In this document: one piece after another, positions 26,982-36,014 of the stretch
Position numbering within the stretch: position 1 is the first letter of the stretch
Layout of the letters: each line of letters starts with the position of its first letter
Assembly: GCF_025147765.1 (NCBI RefSeq)
Contig: NZ_CP102265.1
Span: 594,501-658,500 of the forward strand
Length of the DNA stretch: 64,000 nucleotides
DNA from: Blautia obeum ATCC 29174
Lineage (GTDB): Bacteria > Bacillota > Clostridia > Lachnospirales > Lachnospiraceae
Direction of reading: 5' to 3'
Translations under genes and position numbers: made by a program
The notes under the pieces: model-generated
What the model was told of the DNA's origin: nothing
The model's input: the letters and a program-made list of their open reading frames with translations, nothing else
The model's database searches: none

Positions 26982-27599
26982 GTGAGGATTCAGAATGTAG
27001 CAGATGACGCGTTCCGTAGATATGGTAAAGTACTGGAGGGGTATGATTTTACGGAACTCCTGAAGGAAATGAAGCATACTCCGGTGCCGGAGGATGTAAC
27101 TTACGTTCCTTCCGTAGAAGAAATGGAAGCACTGCCGGTTGCAAAAGAACTGCAGAACAAAGGATATGGCGGTCTGCCGATCGAAATCGGATATTGCAAC
27201 GGACATAATAAGAAATTAAATGGTCTGGAATACCACCGCAGCTCCGAAATCAATGTTGCAGTGACAGACCTGGTATTGCTGATCGGACATCAGCAGGATG
27301 TAGAAAAGGATTTTACATATGACACATCCAAAGTAGAGGCGTTTCTTGTTCCGGCAGGTACAGCAATTGAAGTATATGCAACAACACTTCATTATGCACC
27401 GTGTCATGTAAATGAAAGTGGTTTCCAGTGTGTTGTAGTTCTTCCGAAAGGAACAAACACAGAACTGACTTTTGAAAAAGCAGCAGAAGGAGAGGACAAG
27501 CTCCTTACCGCTAAAAATAAATGGCTGATCGGTCACGAAGAAGCAGCTATCGAAGGCGCATTCAACGGACTGAAGGGTGAGAATGTCGGAATCGACTGA
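26982..27599 (+). CDS. DUF4867 family protein
   Basis: 205 residues, GTG start with AAGGAGG 10 bases upstream. Matches the DUF4867 plan: HRSSEINVAVTDLVLLIG, EAFLVPAGTAIEVYATTLHYAPC and FQCVVVLPKGTNT form a cupin-like beta-barrel with conserved histidines and glutamates that could bind a metal. It stands first in the cluster with a FucI-like isomerase and a xylulokinase. Role unknown; a mutarotase- or epimerase-like auxiliary step is a guess from position only. Confidence 0.78.
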   Translation: MRIQNVADDAFRRYGKVLEGYDFTELLKEMKHTPVPEDVTYVPSVEEMEALPVAKELQNKGYGGLPIEIGYCNGHNKKLNGLEYHRSSEINVAVTDLVLLIGHQQDVEKDFTYDTSKVEAFLVPAGTAIEVYATTLHYAPCHVNESGFQCVVVLPKGTNTELTFEKAAEGEDKLLTAKNKWLIGHEEAAIEGAFNGLKGENVGID

Positions 27600-27662
27600 T
27601 CGTGAACTAAGAAACGAAACATAAAATAAATATCTACTATATAATATGGAGGAATTTTTATC

Positions 27663-29147
27663 ATGAATAACATGCCAGAAGTAAAAGTTGGAATCGTTGC
27701 TGTAAGCCGTGACTGTTTCCCGGAAAGCCTTTCCGTAAACAGAAGAAAAGCTCTTGTAGAAGCTTATGCTAAAAAATATGATGCAAAAGACATCTACGAA
27801 TGTCCAATCTGTATCGTAGAGAGTGAAATTCATATGGTTCAGGCTCTGGAAGATATCAAAAAAGCAGGATGTAATGCACTTTGTGTATATCTTGGAAACT
27901 TCGGACCGGAAATCTCCGAGACACTTCTTGCAAAACATTTCGATGGACCTAAAATGTTCATCGCTGCAGCAGAAGAAACACAGAATGACCTTTGCCAGGG
28001 ACGTGGGGATGCTTACTGTGGTATGCTGAATGCAAGCTACAACCTGCAGCTTCGTAATGTAAAGGCTTATATTCCGGAATACCCGGTTGGCGATGCAGAA
28101 GACTGTGCAGATATGATCCATGACTTCCTTCCAATCGCAAGAGCAGTTGAAGGTTTAAGCAACCTTAAGATCATCAGCTTTGGACCACGTCCGACAAACT
28201 TCCTTGCTTGTAACGCTCCGATCAAACAGCTTTACAACCTTGGTGTGGAAATCGAAGAAAACTCTGAACTGGATCTGTTTGAAGCATTCAACAAACATGA
28301 AGGTGATGAAAGAATTCCGGAAATCGTTAAAGAAATGGAAGAAGAGCTTGGTGCCGGAAACAAGAAACCGGAAGTTCTTTCAAAACTTGCTCAGTATGAA
28401 CTGACCCTGAAAGACTGGGTAAGAGATCACAGAGGATATCGTAAATACGTAACTCTGACAGGAAAATGCTGGCCGGCATTCCAGACACAGTTCGGATTCG
28501 TTCCTTGCTATGTAAACAGCCGTCTGACATCCCAGGGCATCCCGGTATCCTGTGAAGTTGATATCTATGGTACATTAAGTGAGTTCATCGGACAGGTAGT
28601 AAGCAACGATATCGTTACACTGCTTGATATCAACAACTCCGTACCGAAGGATATGTACAAAGAATCCATCGAAGGAAAATTCGATTATACACTGAAAGAT
28701 ACATTCATGGGATTCCATTGTGGAAATACTGCTTCCAGCAAACTTTCCTTCTGCGAGATGAAATATCAGATGATCATGGCAAGATCCCTTCCAATCGAAG
28801 TTACAAACGGAACTCTGGAGGGAGATATCAAACCTGGAGATATCACATTCTATCGTCTGCAGAGCACAGCTGATAACAAACTTCGTGCTTACATTGCACA
28901 CGGCGAGGTTCTTCCGGTTGCAACTCGTTCCTTTGGAGCAATTGGTGTATTCGCTATTCCGGAAATGGGACGTTTCTATCGTCACGTACTTATCGAGGGA
29001 GGATTCCCGCATCATGGCGCAGTAGCATTCGGACACTTTGGAAAAGCTCTCTTCGAAGTATTCAAATATATCGGCGTTCCGGTTGAAGAAATCGGTTACA
29101 ATCAGCCGGCAGGCGTAAGATACCCAACAGAAAATCCTTGGGGCTAA
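27663..29147 (+). CDS. L-fucose/L-arabinose isomerase-family ketol isomerase
   Basis: 494 residues, shorter than E. coli FucI (591). The N-terminal part begins VKVGIVAVSRDCFPESL. Metal-site regions include CEVDIYGTLSEF, DTFMGFHCGNT and the C-terminal GGFPHHGAVAFGHFG. These fit the FucI/AraA superfamily, which uses Mn2+ to interconvert aldoses and ketoses. It is not the AraA of this window (55983-57482), which is a separate gene. Coupled with a xylulokinase-like gene, its likely product is a pentulose, so the substrate may be D-xylose, D-arabinose or L-fucose-like; undecided. Confidence 0.82.
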   Translation: MNNMPEVKVGIVAVSRDCFPESLSVNRRKALVEAYAKKYDAKDIYECPICIVESEIHMVQALEDIKKAGCNALCVYLGNFGPEISETLLAKHFDGPKMFIAAAEETQNDLCQGRGDAYCGMLNASYNLQLRNVKAYIPEYPVGDAEDCADMIHDFLPIARAVEGLSNLKIISFGPRPTNFLACNAPIKQLYNLGVEIEENSELDLFEAFNKHEGDERIPEIVKEMEEELGAGNKKPEVLSKLAQYELTLKDWVRDHRGYRKYVTLTGKCWPAFQTQFGFVPCYVNSRLTSQGIPVSCEVDIYGTLSEFIGQVVSNDIVTLLDINNSVPKDMYKESIEGKFDYTLKDTFMGFHCGNTASSKLSFCEMKYQMIMARSLPIEVTNGTLEGDIKPGDITFYRLQSTADNKLRAYIAHGEVLPVATRSFGAIGVFAIPEMGRFYRHVLIEGGFPHHGAVAFGHFGKALFEVFKYIGVPVEEIGYNQPAGVRYPTENPWG

Positions 29148-29178
29148 ATTTAAAAAAATAAAATAAAACCAATACAGG

Positions 29179-29202
29179 CATCCCGGGAGTTTTCCTGGGA
29201 TG
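29179..29202 (+). other. Intercistronic hairpin between isomerase and kinase
   Basis: CATCCCGGGA and TCCTGGGATG pair with one G-U and have no T-run. It ends 9 bases before the kinase AGGAGG, so it may stabilise the upstream mRNA or adjust kinase expression. Confidence 0.55.
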
Positions 29203-29220
29203 TCGTAGTAAGGAGGAAAT

Positions 29221-30678
29221 ATGTACTATATCGGTGTTGACCTTGGTACTTCCGCAGTAAAACTTCTTCTGATGGAAGAATCAGGAAAAATCTGTAATAT
29301 CGTATCAAAAGAATATCCACTGTTTTTCCCACATCCGGGCTGGTCAGAACAGAATCCGGAAGACTGGTTTACCCAGAGTGTTGAGGGTATGAAAGAACTG
29401 ACCGAAGGAATTGACCGCTCTCAGGTAGCCGGAATCGGCTTTGGTGGACAGATGCATGGACTGGTAACATTGGATGAAAATGATCAGGTGATCCGTCCTG
29501 CAATCCTCTGGAACGATGGACGTTCCCAGAAAGAAACAGAATATCTGAACAACGAAATTGGAAAAGATAAATTATCTCAGTATACAGCAAATATCGCTTT
29601 TGCTGGATTTACAGCACCAAAGATCCTGTGGATGAAAAAAAATGAGCCAGAGAAATTTGCAAAGATCGCAAAGATCATGCTTCCGAAAGACTACCTTGCA
29701 TACAGACTTTCCGGATCCTTCTGCACAGATGTTTCTGATGCATCCGGAATGCTGCTTCTGGACGTAAAGAATCGTTGCTGGTCTAAAGAAATGATGGAAA
29801 TCTGTGATGTAAAAGAAGAACAGCTCCCGAAGTTGTATGAGAGCTGGGAAGTTGTTGGAACATTGAAACCGGAAGTTGCAAAGGAACTTGGTTTCTCCGC
29901 AGATGTCAAAGTCGTAGCAGGAGCAGGTGACAATGCGGCAGCAGCAGTCGGAACAGGAACCGTTGGTGACGGACAGTGTAATATTTCTCTTGGAACCTCC
30001 GGAACCATCTTCATCTCAAGCAAAAATTTCGGTGTTGACGAAAATAATGCACTGCATTCTTTCTGTCATGCAGATGGAAGCTATCATCTGATGGGCTGCA
30101 TGCTGAGTGCAGCATCCTGTAATAAATGGTGGGCAGAAGAAATTCTTCAGACAAAGGATTTTGCTGCAGAGCAGGCACCGATTCAGAAACTTGGTGAAAA
30201 TAATGTATTCTTCCTTCCATATCTGATGGGAGAAAGATCCCCACATAACAACCCTGATGCAAGAGGTGTCTTCTTCGGAATGTCTATGGATACCACAAGA
30301 GCAGATATGACACAGGCCGTTCTGGAAGGTGTAGCTTTCGGACTTCGCGATTCACTGGAAGTTGCACGTAAACTTGGAATCAAAATTGACCGTACCAAGA
30401 TCTGCGGCGGCGGCGCAAAGAGCCCGCTGTGGAAGAAGATCATTGCAAATGTTATGAACCTTAAGGTTGATGTCCTTGAAGTAGAAGAAGGACCGTCCAT
30501 GGGTGGTGCAATGCTTGCTGCTGTAGGATGCGGAGCTTATCCGGATGTTGAAACCATCGGAAAGAAGATGGCTCATGTAGTTGATACCGTAGAGCCGGAA
30601 GAAGAACTTGTGGCGAAGTACGAAGAGAAGTATCAGAAGTTTAAGAAACTGTATCCGACCCTTAAACCACTTTTTTAA
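29221..30678 (+). CDS. xylB: Xylulokinase (FGGY family)
   Basis: 485 residues. YYIGVDLGTSAVKLLLMEE is the N-terminal phosphate-binding loop; GFGGQMHGLVTLD and ILWNDGRSQKE fit xylulokinases; GAGDNAAAAVGTG and ICGGGAKSPLWKKI are the C-terminal ATPase motifs. Phosphorylates D-xylulose or a similar ketose. AAGGAGG precedes the ATG. Last gene of the cluster. Confidence 0.88.
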   Translation: MYYIGVDLGTSAVKLLLMEESGKICNIVSKEYPLFFPHPGWSEQNPEDWFTQSVEGMKELTEGIDRSQVAGIGFGGQMHGLVTLDENDQVIRPAILWNDGRSQKETEYLNNEIGKDKLSQYTANIAFAGFTAPKILWMKKNEPEKFAKIAKIMLPKDYLAYRLSGSFCTDVSDASGMLLLDVKNRCWSKEMMEICDVKEEQLPKLYESWEVVGTLKPEVAKELGFSADVKVVAGAGDNAAAAVGTGTVGDGQCNISLGTSGTIFISSKNFGVDENNALHSFCHADGSYHLMGCMLSAASCNKWWAEEILQTKDFAAEQAPIQKLGENNVFFLPYLMGERSPHNNPDARGVFFGMSMDTTRADMTQAVLEGVAFGLRDSLEVARKLGIKIDRTKICGGGAKSPLWKKIIANVMNLKVDVLEVEEGPSMGGAMLAAVGCGAYPDVETIGKKMAHVVDTVEPEEELVAKYEEKYQKFKKLYPTLKPLF

Positions 30679-31080
30679 GGTACTTCCTTAAGAACCGTCA
30701 ATGATTTTGGCAAATAAGAAAACCCTGAGGGGGACTATCTCACAGTTGCGAAGGCCGAAAGTCCCCCTCAGACGCCCCCTGCTTGGCCACGCTAAGAGCA
30801 AGTAAGAATAGGAAAATGTAGTTTACTGGGATTAGCTAAATATCTTTTAATAGTTTGTCAGTAGAATGATAAAATGCCAGGAGATCTTCCCCATGTGAGA
30901 GAGAAGAGTCCTGGTATTTTTCTATTTATTTCATATTTGATGTACAAAGAGAGATATATATCTTTTAGCCCAGGGGAAGTCCCCTTATGTTTATTTATTC
31001 ACAAAGGAAAATTTTCGAAAATTTGTCAACATCATATTTGTGTAAAAAATATACAAAATTAAAAATCAATTTTTTGTACT
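30679..31080. other. Gene-free region with hairpins and short repeats
   Basis: Holds a GC-rich inverted repeat CTGAGGGGGACT (30725-30736) / AGTCCCCCTCAG (30760-30771) with no T-run, then TTGGCCACGCTAAGAG (30783 on), which recurs in altered form at 33147 and 33198. The terminator-like hairpin listed separately follows, then AGGGG-AAG-TCCCCT (near 30971-30985), one of several such palindromes. No gene is supported here. Confidence 0.6.
30874..30922 (+). terminator. Terminator-like hairpin, repeat family copy 1
   Basis: Outer stem ATGCCAGGA / TCCTGGTAT, inner stem TCTTC / GAAGA, then TTTTCT. The same structure with changed outer-stem bases occurs at 33251-33300. It would end xylB transcripts. 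Confidence 0.75.
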
Positions 31081-31114
31081 TTTGTTAAAAGAAAAGAAAA
31101 AAATTGACAATTTC

Positions 31115-31143
31115 TTGACAACCAAGAGCGTTTATGATACTAT
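31115..31143 (+). promoter_or_regulatory. Promoter of fhs
   Basis: TTGACA (31115-31120), 17 bases, TACTAT (31138-31143), just before the riboswitch. A second TTGACA (near 31104) stands upstream. Confidence 0.75.
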
Positions 31144-31162
31144 TTTCTCATCAAGTTAATAA

Positions 31163-31269
31163 AGTCTCTGGTAACTGGCGGAGTAGTGGAAATCACCACA
31201 TGGGAATCAGAGATTTGCAGAGCCGACCGTCTGGGCAGTATTTGAGAAATTCTCAGATACTGCTTTTTT
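31163..31269 (+). ncRNA. ZTP (pfl) riboswitch with intrinsic terminator
   Basis: P1 arms TCTCTG (31165-31170) and CAGAGA (31208-31213) enclose GTAACTGGCGGAGTAGTGG...ACCACATGGGA. The conserved 3' segment GCCGACCGTCTGGGCAGT follows (31222-31239). This is the ZMP/ZTP aptamer pattern. The last bases of the aptamer begin the terminator GCAGTATTTGAGA / TCTCAGATACTGC + TTTTTTT, so ligand binding and termination compete. ZMP/ZTP accumulates when 10-formyl-THF is short, and the regulated gene, fhs, makes it. Confidence 0.93.
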
Positions 31270-31383
31270 TAACCGGAAGAATGTTCTGGATGGGGATAAT
31301 GACAGATGCCCGGGATATTCGAATATGTGCAGAGGGTATATGGTTAGAAAGGGACGTGGCGCTTACAATGAAAGGAGACAATT

Positions 31384-33069
31384 ATGGGATTCAAAAGTGA
31401 CATCGAAATTGCACAGGAGTGCGAAATGCTGCCAATCACAAAGATTGCGGAAAAAGCAGGTATTGATGACAAATATCTGGAGCAGTACGGAAAATACAAA
31501 GCAAAAATTGATTACAATCTCCTGAAAGAGAGTGACAAGAAAGATGGAAAACTGATTCTTGTAACTGCAATCAACCCGACACCGGCTGGTGAAGGAAAGA
31601 CTACAACAACAGTAGGTCTTGCAGATGGTATGCAGAAGCTTGGAAAGAGTGTTATGGTTGCTCTTCGTGAGCCATCTCTCGGACCGGTATTCGGTGTCAA
31701 AGGCGGCGCAGCAGGCGGTGGTTATGCACAGGTAGTTCCGATGGAAGATATCAACCTTCATTTTACAGGTGACTTCCATGCGATCGGTGCAGCAAATAAC
31801 CTTCTTGCAGCAATGATTGATAACCATATCTTCCAGGGCAATGCACTGAACATTGATCCAAGAAAGATTACATGGAGAAGATGTGTGGATATGAATGACC
31901 GTCAGCTTCGTAATGTAGTAGACGGACTTGGCGGAAGAACAAATGGTATGCCTCGTGAAGACGGATATGATATCACAGTTGCATCTGAGATCATGGCAGT
32001 TCTTTGCCTTGCAAGCGATATCAAAGACCTGAAAGAAAGACTTTCCAAGATCATCATCGGATATACATATGGTAAAGTTGCTGAGCAGAAACCGGTAACT
32101 GCTGGTGATCTTCATGCAGAAGGTGCTATGACTGCACTTCTGAAAGATGCCCTGAAACCAAACCTTGTTCAGACACTGGAACACGTTCCGGCAATCGTTC
32201 ATGGTGGACCATTCGCAAACATCGCTCATGGATGTAACTCCGTAACAGCTACAAAGATGGCTCTGAAACTTGCTGATTATGCAATTACAGAGGCTGGATT
32301 CGGTGCAGACCTTGGTGCAGAGAAATTCCTAGATATCAAATGCCGTATGGCAGACCTGCACCCAAGCGCAGTTGTTATCGTAGCTACTGTACGTGCTCTG
32401 AAATATAATGGCGGTGTTGCAAAAGCTGACCTCAACAACGAAAATCTGGAAGCACTGGAGAAAGGTATCCCGAACCTTCTGAAACATGTAAGCAATATCA
32501 AGAATGTATATAAACTTCCTTGTGTTGTTGCTATCAATGCTTTCCCGACAGATACAAAAGCAGAGCTTGATTTTGTAGAAGCAAAATGTAAAGAACTCGG
32601 TGTAAATGTAGCTCTTTCCGAAGTATGGGCAAAAGGCGGCGAAGGTGGAATCAAACTTGCTGAAGAAGTTCTTCGTCTGGTAGAAGAACCGAACGACTTC
32701 TCCTATGCATATGAACTGGAAGGCTCCATCGAAGACAAACTGAACCAGATCGTACAGAAAGTATACGGTGGTAAGAGAGTTGTCCTGACAGCAAATGCTC
32801 AGAAACAGGCAAAACAGCTCGAAGCTCTTGGATTTGGCAACTGCCCGATCTGTGTAGCTAAGACACAGTACAGTCTGACAGATGACCAGACCAAACTCGG
32901 CGCGCCGACAGACTTCGAAGTTACTGTACGTAACCTGAAGATCTCCGCAGGTGCAGGTTTCATCGTAGCGCTGACAGGTGAGATCATGACTATGCCAGGA
33001 CTGCCAAAAGTACCGGCTGCAGAGAGAATTGATGTAGACGAGACCGGAAAGATTACTGGACTTTTCTAA
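31384..33069 (+). CDS. fhs: Formate-tetrahydrofolate ligase
   Basis: 561 residues. Joins formate to THF with ATP to give 10-formyl-THF, used in purine synthesis and in the methyl branch of the Wood-Ljungdahl pathway. TPAGEGKTTTTVGLADG is the ATP-binding loop; LREPSLGPVFGVKGGAAGGGYAQV is typical. Length is normal for the family. AAAGGAG before ATG. Controlled by the ZTP riboswitch upstream. Presence alone does not prove acetogenesis. Confidence 0.97.
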   Translation: MGFKSDIEIAQECEMLPITKIAEKAGIDDKYLEQYGKYKAKIDYNLLKESDKKDGKLILVTAINPTPAGEGKTTTTVGLADGMQKLGKSVMVALREPSLGPVFGVKGGAAGGGYAQVVPMEDINLHFTGDFHAIGAANNLLAAMIDNHIFQGNALNIDPRKITWRRCVDMNDRQLRNVVDGLGGRTNGMPREDGYDITVASEIMAVLCLASDIKDLKERLSKIIIGYTYGKVAEQKPVTAGDLHAEGAMTALLKDALKPNLVQTLEHVPAIVHGGPFANIAHGCNSVTATKMALKLADYAITEAGFGADLGAEKFLDIKCRMADLHPSAVVIVATVRALKYNGGVAKADLNNENLEALEKGIPNLLKHVSNIKNVYKLPCVVAINAFPTDTKAELDFVEAKCKELGVNVALSEVWAKGGEGGIKLAEEVLRLVEEPNDFSYAYELEGSIEDKLNQIVQKVYGGKRVVLTANAQKQAKQLEALGFGNCPICVAKTQYSLTDDQTKLGAPTDFEVTVRNLKISAGAGFIVALTGEIMTMPGLPKVPAAERIDVDETGKITGLF

Positions 33070-33539
33070 GAATAAAGTTTCCTATTAAATGGTTTTATGA
33101 TTGCCTTATAAGGCAGGGAAATTCAGTTTGGAAACTGCTCCCCACCGGGCCACGCTGAAAAGATTGTATTGATGAAAGAGTGTAGACCTGGATTATCGGG
33201 CCATGCTGAAAAGAATTGTGGTAATATATAATTATATCATTAGAATGTAAAATAACAGGATATCTTCTCCATACGAGAGAGAAGAGTCCTGTTATTTTTA
33301 TATACTGCTATATTATTTATAAGAAAGTCTTCTGCTTTGAAACACCAGGAGGATTTTTCAAAGGGAACCACATAAGGCAAAATTTCCGTCAAATATTTTG
33401 GCCCAGGGGTTGCCAGGTGACTGGCTAAGTCCCATGGCGGTTTTCTTATATTCCAATATAGAAAAAGGTTTCAGGAAAGTATTCCTGAGAAAGAAATGTT
33501 AATGCAAATTAACGGGTTCAAGGGAAGTCCCCTTGCGGG
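33070..33539. other. Gene-free mosaic of intergenic repeats
   Basis: Contains CGGGCCACGCTGAAAAG (33147) and CGGGCCATGCTGAAAAG (33198), near-identical 17-mers. The second copy of the hairpin family (33251-33300) follows. A frame-like stretch (about 33406-33502) reads AQGLPGDWLSPMAVFLYSNI and onward and resembles spurious peptides from Lachnospiraceae intergenic repeats (recollection, not checked). Near 33520 begin the AAGGG-AAGTC-CCCTT and GAGGG-CAGTT-CCCTC palindromes, the last of which enters the ROK remnant. No gene is called. Confidence 0.55.
33251..33301 (+). terminator. Terminator-like hairpin, repeat family copy 2
   Basis: AATAACAGGA / TCCTGTTATT outer stem, TCTTC / GAAGA inner stem, followed by TTTTATA. 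It lies after fhs and is homologous to 30874-30922 with compensated stem changes. Confidence 0.75.
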
Positions 33540-33866
33540 TCAGAGGGCAGTTCCCTCATGTACGAACCGGTTGATATAATGCAGTGCCGCGCCAATAGCC
33601 GGAGTATATTGTCCATGTGTGCCGACCAGCAGTTGATCAGCTGTGAGAGTGAATGGGTTATTTTCATTGATCAGATGCAGTAGCATATTGAGATCTTCCG
33701 GAACCAGGTAAGGGGCAAGATATCCGCTGATAATGATAGGGCTGTCGATGATCATATTCAGATTTCGCATCGCAAATGCAAGATGTTTAAGATAATCCTG
33801 CCAGATTGCATTCAGATTTTGGCTTACTGTAGAAAGTCCCATCTGCAGATCCTGCACGATCTGCAA
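33540..33866 (-). pseudogene. C-terminal remnant of a ROK-family protein
   Basis: 108 codons, TTG as the only start. NLNMIIDSPIIISGYLAPYL and QYTPAIGAALHYINRFV are the C-terminal part of ROK sugar kinases and NagC/XylR-like repressors, which are normally 300-400 residues. The N-terminal HTH and the kinase signature are missing, and the last codons fall inside a GC-rich repeat palindrome. It is a truncated fossil. Confidence 0.75.
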
Positions 33867-34045
33867 TTTGGAAGTTATTTTAGTATACCATAATAAAATA
33901 CGGCAAAAAGAGGAGGAGCGGATAGTTTAACGCCGGTCATTGACAAATAGTTGTATTCTGTTTACCATGGACAACAGATACAGAGATTTATCCAGTAGAT
34001 ATTCAAATAAAATGTGGATAAACATTTGAATGGGGAGGCCTGAAA

Positions 34046-35836
34046 ATGAAGATAACAGAGCGATTGAATGTTCTTCGAGAGTTAATGAAAGAAAAAAAGA
34101 TAGATGCCTATCTGGTGCCAACGGATGATTTTCATGGATCTGAATATGTGGGTGATTACTTTAAATGTAGAAAATATATCACAGGTTTTACAGGATCGGC
34201 GGGAACAGCTGTGATCATGCAGGACATGGCTGGGTTGTGGACCGATGGCAGATACTTTATTCAGGCGGCAGATCAGCTTCGTGGCAGTACGATTGAACTG
34301 TTCAGATCGGGTGAGCCGGGAGTACCGACGGTACATCAGTTTCTGGCAGAAAAGCTGGAAAAAAGTATGTGTCTGGGCTTTGATGGACGTACAGTCAGTG
34401 CAAAAGAAGCAGAAGAATTGGAGAAAATCCTGGAAGAAAAAAATATCACATTTGCTGTAAATGAGGATCTGATCGGAGAAATCTGGAGAGAACGTCCGGC
34501 ACTTTCCTGTGAGCCGGTTATGGAGCTGGATGTGAAATGGGCGGGCGAATCAAGAAAGGATAAAATTACAGGGATTCGAGAGCAGATGAAGGCAAAAAAG
34601 GCGAATATTTTTATTCTTACTTCACTTGATGATATCGCCTGGTTACTGAATATTCGTGGTAATGATATTCATTGTTGTCCGGTAGTTCTTTCTTACCTTG
34701 TAGTGACGGATGCAGAACTTCGATTATATGCAAACGCAGCTGCTTTTTCAGAAGAAATCCGTACAAATCTGGCAGCTGATGGAGTAAAAATCTATCCGTA
34801 TGAGGATGTCTATTCTTATGTTCAGACAGTCGCAGAGGATAAAAAAATCCTGCTTTCCAAAGCCAATGTCAATAGCCGCCTGGTAAGTAATATTCCATGT
34901 AATGTGACGATTGTGGATGAGCCGAATCTGACACTTCTTCCGAAGGCAGTCAAAAATCAGACAGAGATGGACAACGAAAGAACTGCACATGTCAAAGATG
35001 GTGTTGCAGTTACAAAATTCATTCGCTGGATGAAAACAAATGTGGCAAAAGAGAGGATTACAGAACTCGGCGCAGCAGAGAAATTATATCAGTTTCGCAG
35101 TGAGCAGGAGCATTTTATTGGAGATAGTTTTGATCCGATCATTGCCTATGGAAAGCATGCGGCAATTGTTCATTACAGTGCAACAGAGGAGACAGATATT
35201 CCATTAGAGGCCAGAGGGATGGTACTTGCAGATACTGGCGGACACTATCTGGAAGGTACGACCGATATCACAAGAACGATCGTATTGGGACCGGTCACAG
35301 AGAAAGAGAAGAAATATTTTACTGCAGTTCTGCGTGGAAATCTGAATCTCGCAGCTGCGAAATTTAAATACGGATGCACCGGATTAAACCTTGATTACCT
35401 TGCCAGAGGTCCGCTTTGGGAACTTGGCGAAGATTATAATCATGGTACCGGACATGGGGTAGGATATCTTCTGAATGTGCATGAAGGGCCTAACAGTTTC
35501 CGATGGAAAAATCTTCCGGGAAATCCGGCACCGGTGTTGGAAGAAGGTATGATTACATCCGATGAACCAGGATATTATCTGGAGAATGAATTTGGCATCC
35601 GTCATGAAAATCTTGTTTTATGTAAGAAGGCAGAAAAAACTCCTTTCGGGCAGTTTATGTGTTTTGAGTCACTGACTATGGTACCGTTTGACCTGGATGG
35701 AGTTGATACGGAACAGATGTCGGACCGTGAACGAAAACTGCTGAACGAATATCACAAAAAAGTCTATGTTACCATAGCACCATATCTAGATGAGGAAGAA
35801 AAAGCATGGCTGAGACAGGCAACCAGAGAAATCTGA
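34046..35836 (+). CDS. Xaa-Pro aminopeptidase (M24, AMPP-like)
   Basis: 596 residues: two N-terminal creatinase-like domains and a C-terminal pita-bread fold. Metal ligands are in LADTGGHYLEGTTDITRT (two aspartates), NHGTGHGVGYLLNVHEGP (histidine), TSDEPGYY and RHENLVL (glutamates). Removes N-terminal residues before proline. The length matches the three-domain eukaryote-like AMPP type common in Lachnospiraceae. GGGGAGG before ATG. A 57-codon frame overlaps its end. Confidence 0.94.
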   Translation: MKITERLNVLRELMKEKKIDAYLVPTDDFHGSEYVGDYFKCRKYITGFTGSAGTAVIMQDMAGLWTDGRYFIQAADQLRGSTIELFRSGEPGVPTVHQFLAEKLEKSMCLGFDGRTVSAKEAEELEKILEEKNITFAVNEDLIGEIWRERPALSCEPVMELDVKWAGESRKDKITGIREQMKAKKANIFILTSLDDIAWLLNIRGNDIHCCPVVLSYLVVTDAELRLYANAAAFSEEIRTNLAADGVKIYPYEDVYSYVQTVAEDKKILLSKANVNSRLVSNIPCNVTIVDEPNLTLLPKAVKNQTEMDNERTAHVKDGVAVTKFIRWMKTNVAKERITELGAAEKLYQFRSEQEHFIGDSFDPIIAYGKHAAIVHYSATEETDIPLEARGMVLADTGGHYLEGTTDITRTIVLGPVTEKEKKYFTAVLRGNLNLAAAKFKYGCTGLNLDYLARGPLWELGEDYNHGTGHGVGYLLNVHEGPNSFRWKNLPGNPAPVLEEGMITSDEPGYYLENEFGIRHENLVLCKKAEKTPFGQFMCFESLTMVPFDLDGVDTEQMSDRERKLLNEYHKKVYVTIAPYLDEEEKAWLRQATREI

Positions 35837-35979
35837 CAAAGGGTGAAAAAACATCGACCAGCAAGAGCCGTGAAGATTTTTCAGGCGCTTCGGGGGTGGT
35901 GGAGAAGCTTCGGCAGTATTATCACAGGGATAATATTACTGCATATGCGAAATACCACAAGACATTACATTTTGAGTAA
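35806..35979 (+). CDS. Small 57-residue ORF sharing its tail with the DUF4179 protein
   Basis: Starts inside the end of the aminopeptidase gene in another frame (ATG 35806, GAGG 10 bases before) and stops at 35977. The first ~30 residues are low-complexity polar. The end, AYAKYHKTLHFE, is nearly identical to the end of the DUF4179 protein 5 kb away (QYAKYHKTLHFD). Most likely a gene remnant fused by rearrangement, though translation coupled to the peptidase gene cannot be excluded. Confidence 0.45.
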   Translation: MAETGNQRNLTKGEKTSTSKSREDFSGASGVVEKLRQYYHRDNITAYAKYHKTLHFE

Positions 35980-36014
35980 ATGATTACAAAATAGAATCTG
36001 TCAAATAAAAATAT

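Noticed and set aside
31134..31525. Frames over the fhs leader
   Set aside because: They cover the ZTP riboswitch and the start of fhs in the wrong frame.
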